DNA from: SIG510 sp045540975
GTDB taxonomy: Bacteria > Bacillota > Clostridia > Oscillospirales > JAAYXM01
Reading direction: 5' to 3'
Length of the DNA: 22,007 bases
NCBI GenBank assembly: GCA_045540975.1
Contig: JAZQIE010000133.1
Span: forward strand, 1-22,007
Position 1 is the stretch's first letter. The number at the start of each line of letters is the position of its first letter. Positions 6,812 to 13,809 of the stretch are shown here, piece after piece. Below the pieces are notes generated by a model. It ran no database searches and was not told where the DNA came from. It saw only the letters and a list, made by a program, of their open reading frames with translations. Made by a program: the position numbers and the translations under genes.

Positions 6812-7945
6812 ATGCTTTATCAGAAGTTTGAAGACAAATCCCTCTCCATGCTGGGGCTGGGCACCATGCGTCTTCCCGTCATCGACGGAGACGACGGAAA
6901 GCCCAACCTTGACGAGGTCTGCAAATTGGTTGACCGTGCAATGGATTTGGGGGTCAATTATTTTGACACCGCGTGGGGATACCACAACGGTCAGTCCGAA
7001 ATCGTGATGGGAAAGGCGCTCTCCCGTCATCCGAGAGAGTCTTTTTATCTCGCCTCCAAATTCCCGGGCTATGACCTTGCGAATGTGGACAAGGTGGATG
7101 AGATTTTCGAGAAGCAGTTAGAAAAATGCGGTGTGGACTATTTTGACTTTTATTTGGTACACAACGTATGCGAAACCAACATTGATTCCTACACCGACCC
7201 ACAGCTTGCGATTGTAAACCGTCTGCTGGAGCGCAAAAAAGCGGGGCAAATCCGTCATCTGGGTTTCTCTGTGCATGGCACACAGCCGATTTTCGAGCGG
7301 TTTTTGAACGCATACGGCGAGCATATGGAATTTTGCCAGGTGCAGCTGAATTACTTAGATTGGCACTTTCAGGACGCCAAGGCAAAGGTGGATGTGTTAA
7401 ACGCCCGAAACATTCCGATCTTCGTCATGGAGCCTTTGCGCGGCGGACGTTTGGTGAACATCCCCGAAAATGAGGCATCCATCTTAAAGCAGCTGCGACC
7501 CGAAGAAAGCATCCATGCCTGGGCATTCCGTTTCCTGCAATCGGTTTCGGGTGTGAAGGTGGTACTCTCGGGCATGGGCACTTTGGAGCAAATGGCGGAT
7601 AACTGCGCGATTTTCTCCGAAGATAAACCGCTTTCCCAATATGAACTTGACACCCTGCTCCAAATTGCAGACCGTATGAGCAAAGCAAACGGTGTTCCCT
7701 GCACTGCGTGCCGCTACTGCACCGAATACTGTCCGCAGGGTCTGGATATTCCGAATCTCTTGAATCTCTACAACGAACACACCTTCACGGGCGGTGGATT
7801 TTTGGCGCCCATGGCAATCGGTGCGATGGACGAAGCCCGTCGCCCGTCCGCTTGTGTGGGTTGTCGCTCCTGCGAGGCGGTTTGTCCGCAGCAAATCAAG
7901 ATTTCCGAAGCCCTTTCGGACTTCACCGAAAAATTAAAAGCATGA
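6812..7945 (+). CDS. Aldo/keto reductase with C-terminal 2x[4Fe-4S] ferredoxin-like domain
   Basis: The protein has 377 residues. The N-terminal TIM-barrel AKR domain (about 1-285) has the catalytic tetrad visible as Asp52 and Tyr57 (FDTAWGYHNG), Lys83 (ASKFPG) and His117 (LVHNV). The C-terminal domain carries Cys297, 300, 303, 307 (CTACRYCTEYCPQG) and Cys348, 351, 354, 358 (CVGCRSCEAVCPQQ), fit for two 4Fe-4S clusters. It probably reduces or oxidises a carbonyl/alcohol substrate with electrons passed via Fe-S clusters; the substrate is unknown. GGAG lies just before ATG. Such AKR-ferredoxin fusions are common in strict anaerobes. It stands alone, with a terminator after it. Confidence 0.95.
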   Translation: MLYQKFEDKSLSMLGLGTMRLPVIDGDDGKPNLDEVCKLVDRAMDLGVNYFDTAWGYHNGQSEIVMGKALSRHPRESFYLASKFPGYDLANVDKVDEIFEKQLEKCGVDYFDFYLVHNVCETNIDSYTDPQLAIVNRLLERKKAGQIRHLGFSVHGTQPIFERFLNAYGEHMEFCQVQLNYLDWHFQDAKAKVDVLNARNIPIFVMEPLRGGRLVNIPENEASILKQLRPEESIHAWAFRFLQSVSGVKVVLSGMGTLEQMADNCAIFSEDKPLSQYELDTLLQIADRMSKANGVPCTACRYCTEYCPQGLDIPNLLNLYNEHTFTGGGFLAPMAIGAMDEARRPSACVGCRSCEAVCPQQIKISEALSDFTEKLKA

Positions 7946-7950
7946 GGTTT

Positions 7951-7980
7951 CACCCCTACCGCACGGTAGGGGTGTTATTT
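7951..7980 (+). terminator. Intrinsic terminator after the aldo/keto reductase
   Basis: Stem CACCCCTACC/GGTAGGGGTG with a short GCAC loop, followed by a T-rich run TTATTT, starting 5 bases after the stop codon. Confidence 0.75.
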
Positions 7981-7993
7981 ACAATTTATTCAC

Positions 7994-8023
7994 TTGATAT
8001 CTTCCATTCTTTGGTAGTATACT
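7994..8023 (+). promoter_or_regulatory. Promoter of the ABC exporter operon
   Basis: TTGATA (7994-7999), 18 bases, TATACT (8018-8023). No dyad operator is visible between it and the gene, and no MarR- or TetR-type regulator gene adjoins the operon. Confidence 0.55.
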
Positions 8024-8050
8024 ATAAGAATAAGAAAGGATGTGACAGCA

Positions 8051-9793
8051 TTGCTGAAACGCTTGTTGCAAAGCGTTCGTGAGTTCAAAACACCCACAGT
8101 TTTAACGCTTTTGTTCATTACCTTGGAGGCGGTCATTGAGACCTCCCTTCCGCTTATCACCGCGACCTTGGTCAACCTCATCAAAGACGGTACCGAGATG
8201 TCGCAGGTTGTAAAACTCGGCGGTCTTTTGGTGGTAATGGCGCTCGCTTCCCTCTCCTGCGGTGCGATTGCGGCGGTTACCTGCTCAAAGGCAGCGTCTG
8301 GCTTTGCACGGAATCTGCGTCATGATATTTTCTCCAAGGTGCAGACCTATTCGTTTGAGAATATCGACAAATTCTCGTCTTCCTCGCTGGTCACCCGTAT
8401 GACCACGGACATTGCACACGTGCAGATGTCGTTTATGATGATTATCCGCACCGCGATTCGCTCACCGCTGATGCTGATTTTCTCCACCGTGATGGCGTAT
8501 CTCATGGGCGGTGCTTTGGCGGCGGCATTCCTTGTGGTGATTCCCGTGCTTGCGGTCGGACTCCTTCTCATTTCGCGCAAGGCAATGCCCGCATTCCGTC
8601 GGGTCTTCCGCAAGTATGACCGTATGAACGAATCCATCGAGGAAAATGTCCGTGCGATGCGCGTGGTCAAAGGCTTCTCTCGTGAGGAGTATGAAAAAGA
8701 GAAATTCGGCAAGGCATCCGAAGACATTGCAAAAGAGTTCACCTTCGCGGAGCGCATTGTTGCACTCAATACCCCGCTCATGAATTTCTGTATGTACTTC
8801 AATATGCTCTTCATCCTGCTGGTCGGCTCGTATTTCGCGGTCAAATCCGGCGGCACGACGGTTGACGTCGGGCAGATTTCCGCAATGCTCACCTATGGGA
8901 TGCAGATTCTCATGTCCCTCATGATGCTCTCCATGATTTACGTCATGCTCACCATGTCGGCAGAATCCATGAAGCGTATTTATGAGGTGCTGGAGGAAAC
9001 CCCCACCCTCAAAAATCCGGATACCCCGATTACCGAGGTAAAAGACGGCTCGATTATCTTCCGTGACGTGAGCTTTAAATACTCCGCCGCCGCGAAGAAA
9101 TACGCGCTCTCGGATATTGACCTGACCATTCCGTCGGGTGCAACCGTCGGTATCTTGGGCGGCACGGGTGTGGGCAAATCCTCACTTGTCCAACTCATTC
9201 CGCGACTCTACGATGCAACCGAAGGTACGGTTTTGGTCGGCGGTGTGGATGTCCGCGCGTATGACATCGAAGCCTTGCGCAGCGCGGTTGCAATGGTGCT
9301 CCAAAAGAATCTGCTTTTTGCAGGCACGATTAAAGAGAATCTGCGTTGGGGCAAGCCCGATGCGACCGATGAGGAAATCATCGCCGCCTGCCGTCTGGCG
9401 TGTGCGGATGAATTTATCTCGACCTTCCCCGACGGATACGACACCAAAATCGAGCAAGGCGGCACCAATGTCTCGGGCGGACAGAAACAACGTCTTTGCA
9501 TTGCCCGTGCACTCATCGCACAGCCGAAGATTTTGATTTTGGATGACTCCACAAGCGCGGTGGATATGAAAACCGATGCGCTCATCCGTGCAGGCTTTGA
9601 GGAGTATATCCCCTCCACCACCAAGCTCATCATCGCACAGCGTGTGTCCTCTGTGATGCACGCGGATATGATCGTGGTGATGGACGGCGGGAAAATCGCG
9701 GATATCGGAACACACGAGGAACTCCTCGCCTCCTCCGAGATTTACCGCGAGGTTTATGAGCAGCAAACGAACGGAGGTGCCGACAATGAATAA
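8051..9793 (+). CDS. ABC exporter half-transporter with degenerate ATP site (TM287-like)
   Basis: The protein has about 580 residues: six transmembrane segments (about 1-315) and then an ATPase domain. The frame opens at GTG 8042, but AGGATGTGA (8037-8045) matches the ribosome binding consensus and sits 5 bases before TTG 8051. The resulting MLKRLLQSVREFKTP start also fits the family. Motifs in this numbering: Walker A GGTGVGKSS (370-378), signature VSGGQ (474-478), and a Walker B tail LDDSTSAVD in which Asp498 replaces the catalytic Glu. The H-loop has Gln530 instead of His (IAQRVSSV). This is the known pattern of the non-hydrolysing half in heterodimeric exporters. The partner is the next gene, overlapped by 8 bases. 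The cargo is unknown; drugs, lipids or peptides are possible. Confidence 0.93.
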   Translation: MLKRLLQSVREFKTPTVLTLLFITLEAVIETSLPLITATLVNLIKDGTEMSQVVKLGGLLVVMALASLSCGAIAAVTCSKAASGFARNLRHDIFSKVQTYSFENIDKFSSSSLVTRMTTDIAHVQMSFMMIIRTAIRSPLMLIFSTVMAYLMGGALAAAFLVVIPVLAVGLLLISRKAMPAFRRVFRKYDRMNESIEENVRAMRVVKGFSREEYEKEKFGKASEDIAKEFTFAERIVALNTPLMNFCMYFNMLFILLVGSYFAVKSGGTTVDVGQISAMLTYGMQILMSLMMLSMIYVMLTMSAESMKRIYEVLEETPTLKNPDTPITEVKDGSIIFRDVSFKYSAAAKKYALSDIDLTIPSGATVGILGGTGVGKSSLVQLIPRLYDATEGTVLVGGVDVRAYDIEALRSAVAMVLQKNLLFAGTIKENLRWGKPDATDEEIIAACRLACADEFISTFPDGYDTKIEQGGTNVSGGQKQRLCIARALIAQPKILILDDSTSAVDMKTDALIRAGFEEYIPSTTKLIIAQRVSSVMHADMIVVMDGGKIADIGTHEELLASSEIYREVYEQQTNGGADNE

Positions 9794-11687
9794 AAAAGGG
9801 CGTCCCCCGGTCAAAAAAGGCACCTTAAAGCGTACAATTGCGACCGTATTTCAAGCCTATCCCGTCCTATTCCCGATCACCCTGCTGTGTATCCTCTTCT
9901 CTGCGGTGGTCGCCGCGGTACCCGATATTTTGATTCAGAAAATCGTCGCGGCAATCGAGACCTGGCAGCCCGCACAGAATTGGCCCGCCGCGGCAAAGGA
10001 AATCGTTCCCATGGTGGTATTTCTCGCGGTACTGTATGTGATTGCGCTTGCCGCAACCGCGCTTCACACCCAGTTGATGGCGGTCATCACCCAAGGCTAC
10101 CTCTCCAAGATGCGCCGCAAAATGTTTGACGGAATGCAGAATCTCCCCATCCGTTATTTCGACAGCACCAAGCACGGGGATATCATGTCCCATTACACCA
10201 ACGACATTGATACCCTGCGCCAGCTCATTTCCCAGTCCATTCCCTCCATCATCCGTGCGGGAAGTGTGGTTGTCTGTGTTCTTGGCATCATGCTGTATTA
10301 CAGTATTTGGATGACCCTTCTGGTGTTGTGCGGCGTGGCTTTGATGTTCGTTGTTTCCAAGAAATTCGGCGGCGGAAGTGCGAAGTACTTCCTGCGCCAC
10401 CAAAAGTCCATGGGCGCGACCGAAGGCTATATTCAGGAAATGATGAACGGGCAGAAGGTGGTCAAGGTCTTCTGCCATGAGGATGATGCGCAGGAAGGCT
10501 TTGATGCCTTAAACGATGCATTGTACAACGACAGTTACCGCGCCAACTGCTATTCCAACATCTTAGGTCCCATCATCCAGAATATCGGCAACATCCTCTA
10601 TGTATTGGTCGCGGTGGTGGGCGGTGCACTGCTTCTCACCAACGTCCCGAATATCAGCATCTCGGGTATGCCGTTTACACTCAGCATCGTCATCCCCTTC
10701 CTCAACATGACCAAGCAGTTTACCGGCAACATCAACCAGCTTTCCCAGCAAATCAACCATATCGTGATGGCGCTTGCAGGTGCAAACCGCATCTTTGAAC
10801 TGATGGATCAGGAAGCGGAGACCGACGAAGGCAAAGTCACACTCGTGAATGCGCGCATTTCGGCAGACGGCACGGTCACCGAGGTGTGTGAGCGTACGGG
10901 AGAGTGGGCATGGAAGGTGCCGCTGGAAGACGGAAGTTTCCGTTACACTCCGCTGCGCGGCGATGTCCGACTCGCAGAGGTGGATTTCGGCTACACCGAG
11001 GAAAAGCAGGTGCTGTTTGACATCTCGGTCTATGCGGAACCGGGTCAGAAGGTCGCGTTTGTCGGTGCAACGGGCGCGGGCAAAACCACCATCACCAACC
11101 TCATCAACCGCTTCTATGATATTGCGGACGGCAAAATCCGTTATGACGGCATCAACATCAATAAGATTCGCAAATCCGACCTGCGCTCTTCCCTCGGCAT
11201 CGTGTTGCAGGAGACCAACCTGTTCACAGGCACGGTTATGGAAAATATCCGTTACGGCAGGCTGGATGCCACCGATGAGGAATGTATCGAGGCAGCGCGC
11301 CTTGCCGGTGCGGACAGTTTTATCACCCGTCTGCCCGACGGATACGAAACCCTGCTTTCGGGCAACGGCGCAAACCTCTCCCAAGGTCAGCGCCAGTTGA
11401 TTGCGATTGCGCGTGCCGCGGTTGCAGACCCGCCTGTCCTCATCATGGATGAGGCGACCTCCTCGATTGATACCCGTACCGAGGCAATCGTTCAGCGCGG
11501 TATGGACAAGTTGATGGAGGGCAGAACCGTGTTCGTCATTGCGCACCGACTCTCCACCGTCAAAAACTCGGATGTCATCATGGTGCTTGACCGCGGCCGC
11601 ATCATCGAGCGCGGCACACACGATGATTTGATTGCCCAAAAAGGAACGTATTTCCAGCTTTACACCGGCGCATTCGAGCTTGAATAA
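9786..11687 (+). CDS. ABC exporter half-transporter, catalytic partner (TM288-like)
   Basis: The protein has 633 residues. GGAGGTG lies 6 bases before ATG 9786, which overlaps the previous stop; an in-frame extension to 9756 has no such site. Six transmembrane segments precede an ATPase domain with Walker A GATGAGKTT (about 427-435), signature LSQGQ (531-535), Walker B with canonical Glu556 (LIMDEATSSID) and H-loop His587 (VIAHRLSTV). A linker of about 55 residues (about 342-397) between membrane and ATPase domains makes it longer than its partner; it contains a GTVTEVCERTGEWAWKV stretch that looks like a small inserted subdomain. The consensus ATP site would combine this Walker A/B with the VSGGQ of the partner. 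Confidence 0.94.
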   Translation: MNKKGRPPVKKGTLKRTIATVFQAYPVLFPITLLCILFSAVVAAVPDILIQKIVAAIETWQPAQNWPAAAKEIVPMVVFLAVLYVIALAATALHTQLMAVITQGYLSKMRRKMFDGMQNLPIRYFDSTKHGDIMSHYTNDIDTLRQLISQSIPSIIRAGSVVVCVLGIMLYYSIWMTLLVLCGVALMFVVSKKFGGGSAKYFLRHQKSMGATEGYIQEMMNGQKVVKVFCHEDDAQEGFDALNDALYNDSYRANCYSNILGPIIQNIGNILYVLVAVVGGALLLTNVPNISISGMPFTLSIVIPFLNMTKQFTGNINQLSQQINHIVMALAGANRIFELMDQEAETDEGKVTLVNARISADGTVTEVCERTGEWAWKVPLEDGSFRYTPLRGDVRLAEVDFGYTEEKQVLFDISVYAEPGQKVAFVGATGAGKTTITNLINRFYDIADGKIRYDGININKIRKSDLRSSLGIVLQETNLFTGTVMENIRYGRLDATDEECIEAARLAGADSFITRLPDGYETLLSGNGANLSQGQRQLIAIARAAVADPPVLIMDEATSSIDTRTEAIVQRGMDKLMEGRTVFVIAHRLSTVKNSDVIMVLDRGRIIERGTHDDLIAQKGTYFQLYTGAFELE

Positions 11688-11689
11688 AC

Positions 11690-11725
11690 AAAACAGAGAA
11701 GATGCAGTGCATCTTCTCTGTTTTT
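11690..11725. terminator. Bidirectional intrinsic terminator
   Basis: A near-perfect palindrome with arms AACAGAGAAGATGCA and TGCATCTTCTCTGTT and a T run (11721-11725) on the plus side and T-rich sequence on the minus side. It ends the ABC operon and overlaps the stop codon of the convergent Lgt-like gene. Confidence 0.75.
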
Positions 11726-12467
11726 ACTTTCGTTTTGCAAGCAGAACACTTGTACCAATCAAAAAGAGTCCGATACTAATCCATTGTGATGTGGAGAGGA
11801 ACAAGAGAGACCCGCGAATCCAATCTCCCCGCAAGAATTCCAACACGAATCGAAGACTTGAATAAAGGAGCAAATAGAGACTAAGAATATGGTATGGGGG
11901 ACGAGTTCTCTTTGCATACAAAAGAAGAATCGTCATGATTACAAAATTCAGAAGTGCTTCCACACCTTGGATTGGGAAAAAGGTTTTCCCGTCGGCAAAT
12001 GCGCTCGCTACCGCAAGCGGGCCGCTGTATTCAAATCCGTGGCAACATCCGGCAAGGAGGCAGCCGATTCTACCAATCGCATGTCCCAACGGAAGAAACG
12101 GAACAACACACGGTTCTACCTGCTTTATGTCAAGCCTCTGCCAATGCAAAGCAAGAATCGCCCCGACAATTCCACCGATTAATCCTCCGTAAAAAACCAA
12201 ACCCGTATTGTTCATAAAATCGAATTCTCCGATTATGATTTTATGAAACAATTCGCCGATTGGATATGTGACAAGCAGATAGAACAGACCTGCGCAAAAA
12301 AGTCCCACCCCTATCGCGCTTGCCATTACGATTATCATTTCTTCGATTCCGATTCCCACTCGTTTTGCTTTTCGCAAAATGAGAGTTCCGCACAAAAAGA
12401 TTCCGACTGTCATCATAAGTCCGTAGGTCGGAATGCAAACTTCCCCAAAACACAAATATTGAAACAA
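11724..12467 (-). CDS. lgt: Prolipoprotein diacylglyceryl transferase-like membrane protein (variant Lgt)
   Basis: The protein has 247 residues and about seven transmembrane segments. The opening IPTYGLMMTVGI, the YGGLIGG motif (93-99), GHAIGRIGCLLAGCCHG (128-144) and LEFLRGDWIRG near 209-219 place it in the Lgt family, which moves diacylglycerol to the lipobox Cys of prolipoproteins. It starts at TTG 12467, with AGGTGAT as ribosome binding site. The family HGG is YGG here (Tyr93), and the Asn that follows GRIG in E. coli Lgt is Cys136, so catalysis as a standard Lgt is not certain. Variants of this type are frequent in Firmicutes. A terminator lies only 17 bases upstream, so its promoter must overlap or precede the DUF4190-like gene end. 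Confidence 0.8.
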   Translation of the reverse strand: MFQYLCFGEVCIPTYGLMMTVGIFLCGTLILRKAKRVGIGIEEMIIVMASAIGVGLFCAGLFYLLVTYPIGELFHKIIIGEFDFMNNTGLVFYGGLIGGIVGAILALHWQRLDIKQVEPCVVPFLPLGHAIGRIGCLLAGCCHGFEYSGPLAVASAFADGKTFFPIQGVEALLNFVIMTILLLYAKRTRPPYHILSLYLLLYSSLRFVLEFLRGDWIRGSLLFLSTSQWISIGLFLIGTSVLLAKRK

Positions 12468-12484
12468 ACAGTATCACCTACAAT

Positions 12485-12514
12485 AAAAACCGCCCTGATT
12501 TCAAGGCGGTTTTT
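12485..12514 (-). terminator. Terminator after the DUF4190-like gene
   Basis: Stem AAAAACCGCC/GGCGGTTTTT with a 10-base loop. On the minus strand it ends in a T run, just past the stop of 12519-12773 and 17 bases before the Lgt-like start. It probably limits read-through into that gene. Confidence 0.7.
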
Positions 12515-12518
12515 TGAA

Positions 12519-12773
12519 TTATGCAGCGGTTGCCGCAATATTTGCGATTCCGCCGACGCAGGCGGCACATGCCAACCACATGATCAGACCCAATGCGACC
12601 GAAATGATAGACATCACCAAGCCTGCGGTTGCCATGCCCTTCTTCTCGGTATTCTTACGACCCAATGCACCGAGAATGACACCAACGATACCGACGATGC
12701 AAGAAAGCCATCCCAAACCGATAAAAGGAAAAACCAAGGAACAAATACCCAAAACCAAAGATGCTACTGCCAT
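12519..12773 (-). CDS. Small DUF4190-like membrane protein
   Basis: The protein has 84 residues and two long hydrophobic hairpins: about 2-38 (MAVASLVLGICSLVFPFIGL onward) and about 48-80. A short charged loop RKNTEKKG separates them. This matches the DUF4190 pattern of small Gram-positive membrane proteins of unknown function. GAGGGGGTG precedes ATG by 6 bases. It has a consensus sigma-A promoter with an operator in the spacer (12807-12835) and is divergent from an XRE repressor, so it is probably a regulated gene; the inducing signal is unknown. The function is not known and I do not assign one. Confidence 0.85.
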   Translation of the reverse strand: MAVASLVLGICSLVFPFIGLGWLSCIVGIVGVILGALGRKNTEKKGMATAGLVMSIISVALGLIMWLACAACVGGIANIAATAA

Positions 12774-12806
12774 TGTTTCACCCCCTCAACCAATATCTAT
12801 AGCTCC

Positions 12807-12835
12807 ATTATATGACATATTGTCATATTTGTCAA
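12807..12835 (-). promoter_or_regulatory. Consensus sigma-A promoter of the DUF4190-like gene
   Basis: On the minus strand TTGACA (complement of 12830-12835), exactly 17 bases, TATAAT (complement of 12807-12812). Both boxes are perfect. The spacer is filled by the palindrome at 12812-12826. Confidence 0.85.
12812..12826. promoter_or_regulatory. Palindromic operator 1, candidate XRE repressor site
   Basis: ATGACATATTGTCAT. It lies between the -35 and -10 boxes of the DUF4190-like promoter and shares ATGACAT/TGTCAT arms with operator 2 at 12844-12858. The centres are 32 bp apart, about three helical turns. Confidence 0.75.
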
Positions 12836-12843
12836 GTGTGATT

Positions 12844-12858
12844 ATGACATAATGTCAT
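12844..12858. promoter_or_regulatory. Palindromic operator 2, candidate XRE repressor site
   Basis: ATGACATAATGTCAT, a perfect palindrome about its centre, directly before the GGAGGTG ribosome binding site of the XRE gene. Binding here would block the repressor's own gene, giving autoregulation. A weak promoter TTGTCA (12820-12825), 17 bases, TATGAC (12843-12848) overlaps both operators. Confidence 0.75.
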
Positions 12859-12871
12859 TGGAGGTGTTTGG

Positions 12872-13087
12872 ATGAAAAACAATCTGAAACTGCTTCGAAA
12901 AAGCAAAGGATACACCCAAATTGCCGTGCAAATGAAAACCGGTATCGAGCAAGCGCTTCTTTCTAAATTTGAAACCGGAGAACGAGTCCCTCCTACCGAG
13001 ACTTTGTTGCGTTTGGCTGATTTTTATAATGTCAGCATCGACTATATCTTGTGTCGCACCGATGTACCCGAAATAAACAAAAAATGA
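12872..13087 (+). CDS. XRE-family (Cro/CI-type) transcriptional repressor
   Basis: The protein has 71 residues and is essentially one helix-turn-helix domain: NLKLLRKSKGYTQIAVQMKT, then GIEQALLSKFETGERVPPTE as the recognition part, then LLRLADFYNVSIDYILCRTD typical of the family end. GGAGGTG sits 6 bases before ATG. Two identical-arm palindromes lie in the divergent promoter region, so it very likely represses itself and the DUF4190-like gene. There is no effector or protease domain, so the inducing signal must act on the HTH protein directly or through a partner. No phage genes are nearby. Confidence 0.93.
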   Translation: MKNNLKLLRKSKGYTQIAVQMKTGIEQALLSKFETGERVPPTETLLRLADFYNVSIDYILCRTDVPEINKK

Positions 13088-13115
13088 GTTGCAGTTAAAA
13101 CTGCAACTCATTTTT
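13081..13115. terminator. Bidirectional intrinsic terminator
   Basis: Stem AAAATGAGTTGCAGTT/AACTGCAACTCATTTT with T runs on both strands. It overlaps the XRE stop codon and lies 15 bases past the end of the convergent pyrE gene. Confidence 0.85.
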
Positions 13116-13129
13116 GTTTTCTTAAAAAT

Positions 13130-13798
13130 TTAGAACACACAGTACTGCGCCATGTAGGCATCCATCTTCGGGAGAAGTTCGGCATACGCGGGAAGGGTGG
13201 AGAGATACTCGCGGATGTCCGCAACCGTGACCAGGCTGTGCACACGGATACCGAATTCCTCGCCCACTTCCATGACCGCGGTCTTGCCCGGAGTGGTACC
13301 GACTTCGCAGCGGTTGACCGAGATGAACATATCGGTCACCTTGACGTCCGCACAAGCCGCGAGCACCGGCATGGTCTCGCGAATCGCGGTGCCTGCGGTG
13401 ATGACGTCTTCGATGATGACCACGCGGTCGCCGTCCTTCGGCTTGTAGCCAACAATCGAGCCGCCCTCGCCGTGGTCCTTCGCCTCTTTGCGGTTGAAGA
13501 AGAAGGGCTTGTCGATGCCGTAAACACGTGCAAGCGCGCCCGAAACCGAGGTTGCAAGCGGAATGCCTTTATAGGCAGGGCCGAACATTGCATCAAACTC
13601 ATCACCCAGAGTTTCCTTCACCATTGCCGCGTAAAACTCACCGAGACGGGAGTTTTGGAGACCGGTTTTGTAGTTTCCTGTGTTGACAAAGTACGGGGTG
13701 TTGCGGCCGCTCTTGGTGACAAAATCACCGAAGCGAAGCACATCTGCACTCATCATAAATTCGATAAATTCGCGTTTTGCATCAGTCAGCATTTTCAT
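13130..13798 (-). CDS. pyrE: Orotate phosphoribosyltransferase
   Basis: The protein has 222 residues and makes orotidine 5'-phosphate from orotate and PRPP in pyrimidine synthesis, in the cytoplasm. The PRPP-binding motif VVIIEDVITAGTA (126-138) and the flexible catalytic loop FFFNRKEAKDHGEGG (99-113) are clear. The substrate-side motif KSGRNTPYFVNTG (29-41) is present too. AAAGGCGG precedes ATG by 3-4 bases. It lies 11 bases after the SulP permease gene and probably shares its transcript. No other pyr gene is in view, so it is separated from the usual pyrimidine operon. No PyrR-type attenuator is seen in the 11-base gap. Confidence 0.96.
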   Translation of the reverse strand: MKMLTDAKREFIEFMMSADVLRFGDFVTKSGRNTPYFVNTGNYKTGLQNSRLGEFYAAMVKETLGDEFDAMFGPAYKGIPLATSVSGALARVYGIDKPFFFNRKEAKDHGEGGSIVGYKPKDGDRVVIIEDVITAGTAIRETMPVLAACADVKVTDMFISVNRCEVGTTPGKTAVMEVGEEFGIRVHSLVTVADIREYLSTLPAYAELLPKMDAYMAQYCVF

Positions 13799-13809
13799 TA
13801 CCGCCTTTC

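Noticed and set aside
9756..9785. Upstream in-frame start for the second ABC gene
   Set aside because: No ribosome binding site there, while GGAGGTG sits 6 bases before ATG 9786.
10563..11639. Minus-strand frame (358 codons) antisense to the second ABC gene
   Set aside because: It mirrors the coding strand of a well-supported ATPase and has no start signals of its own.
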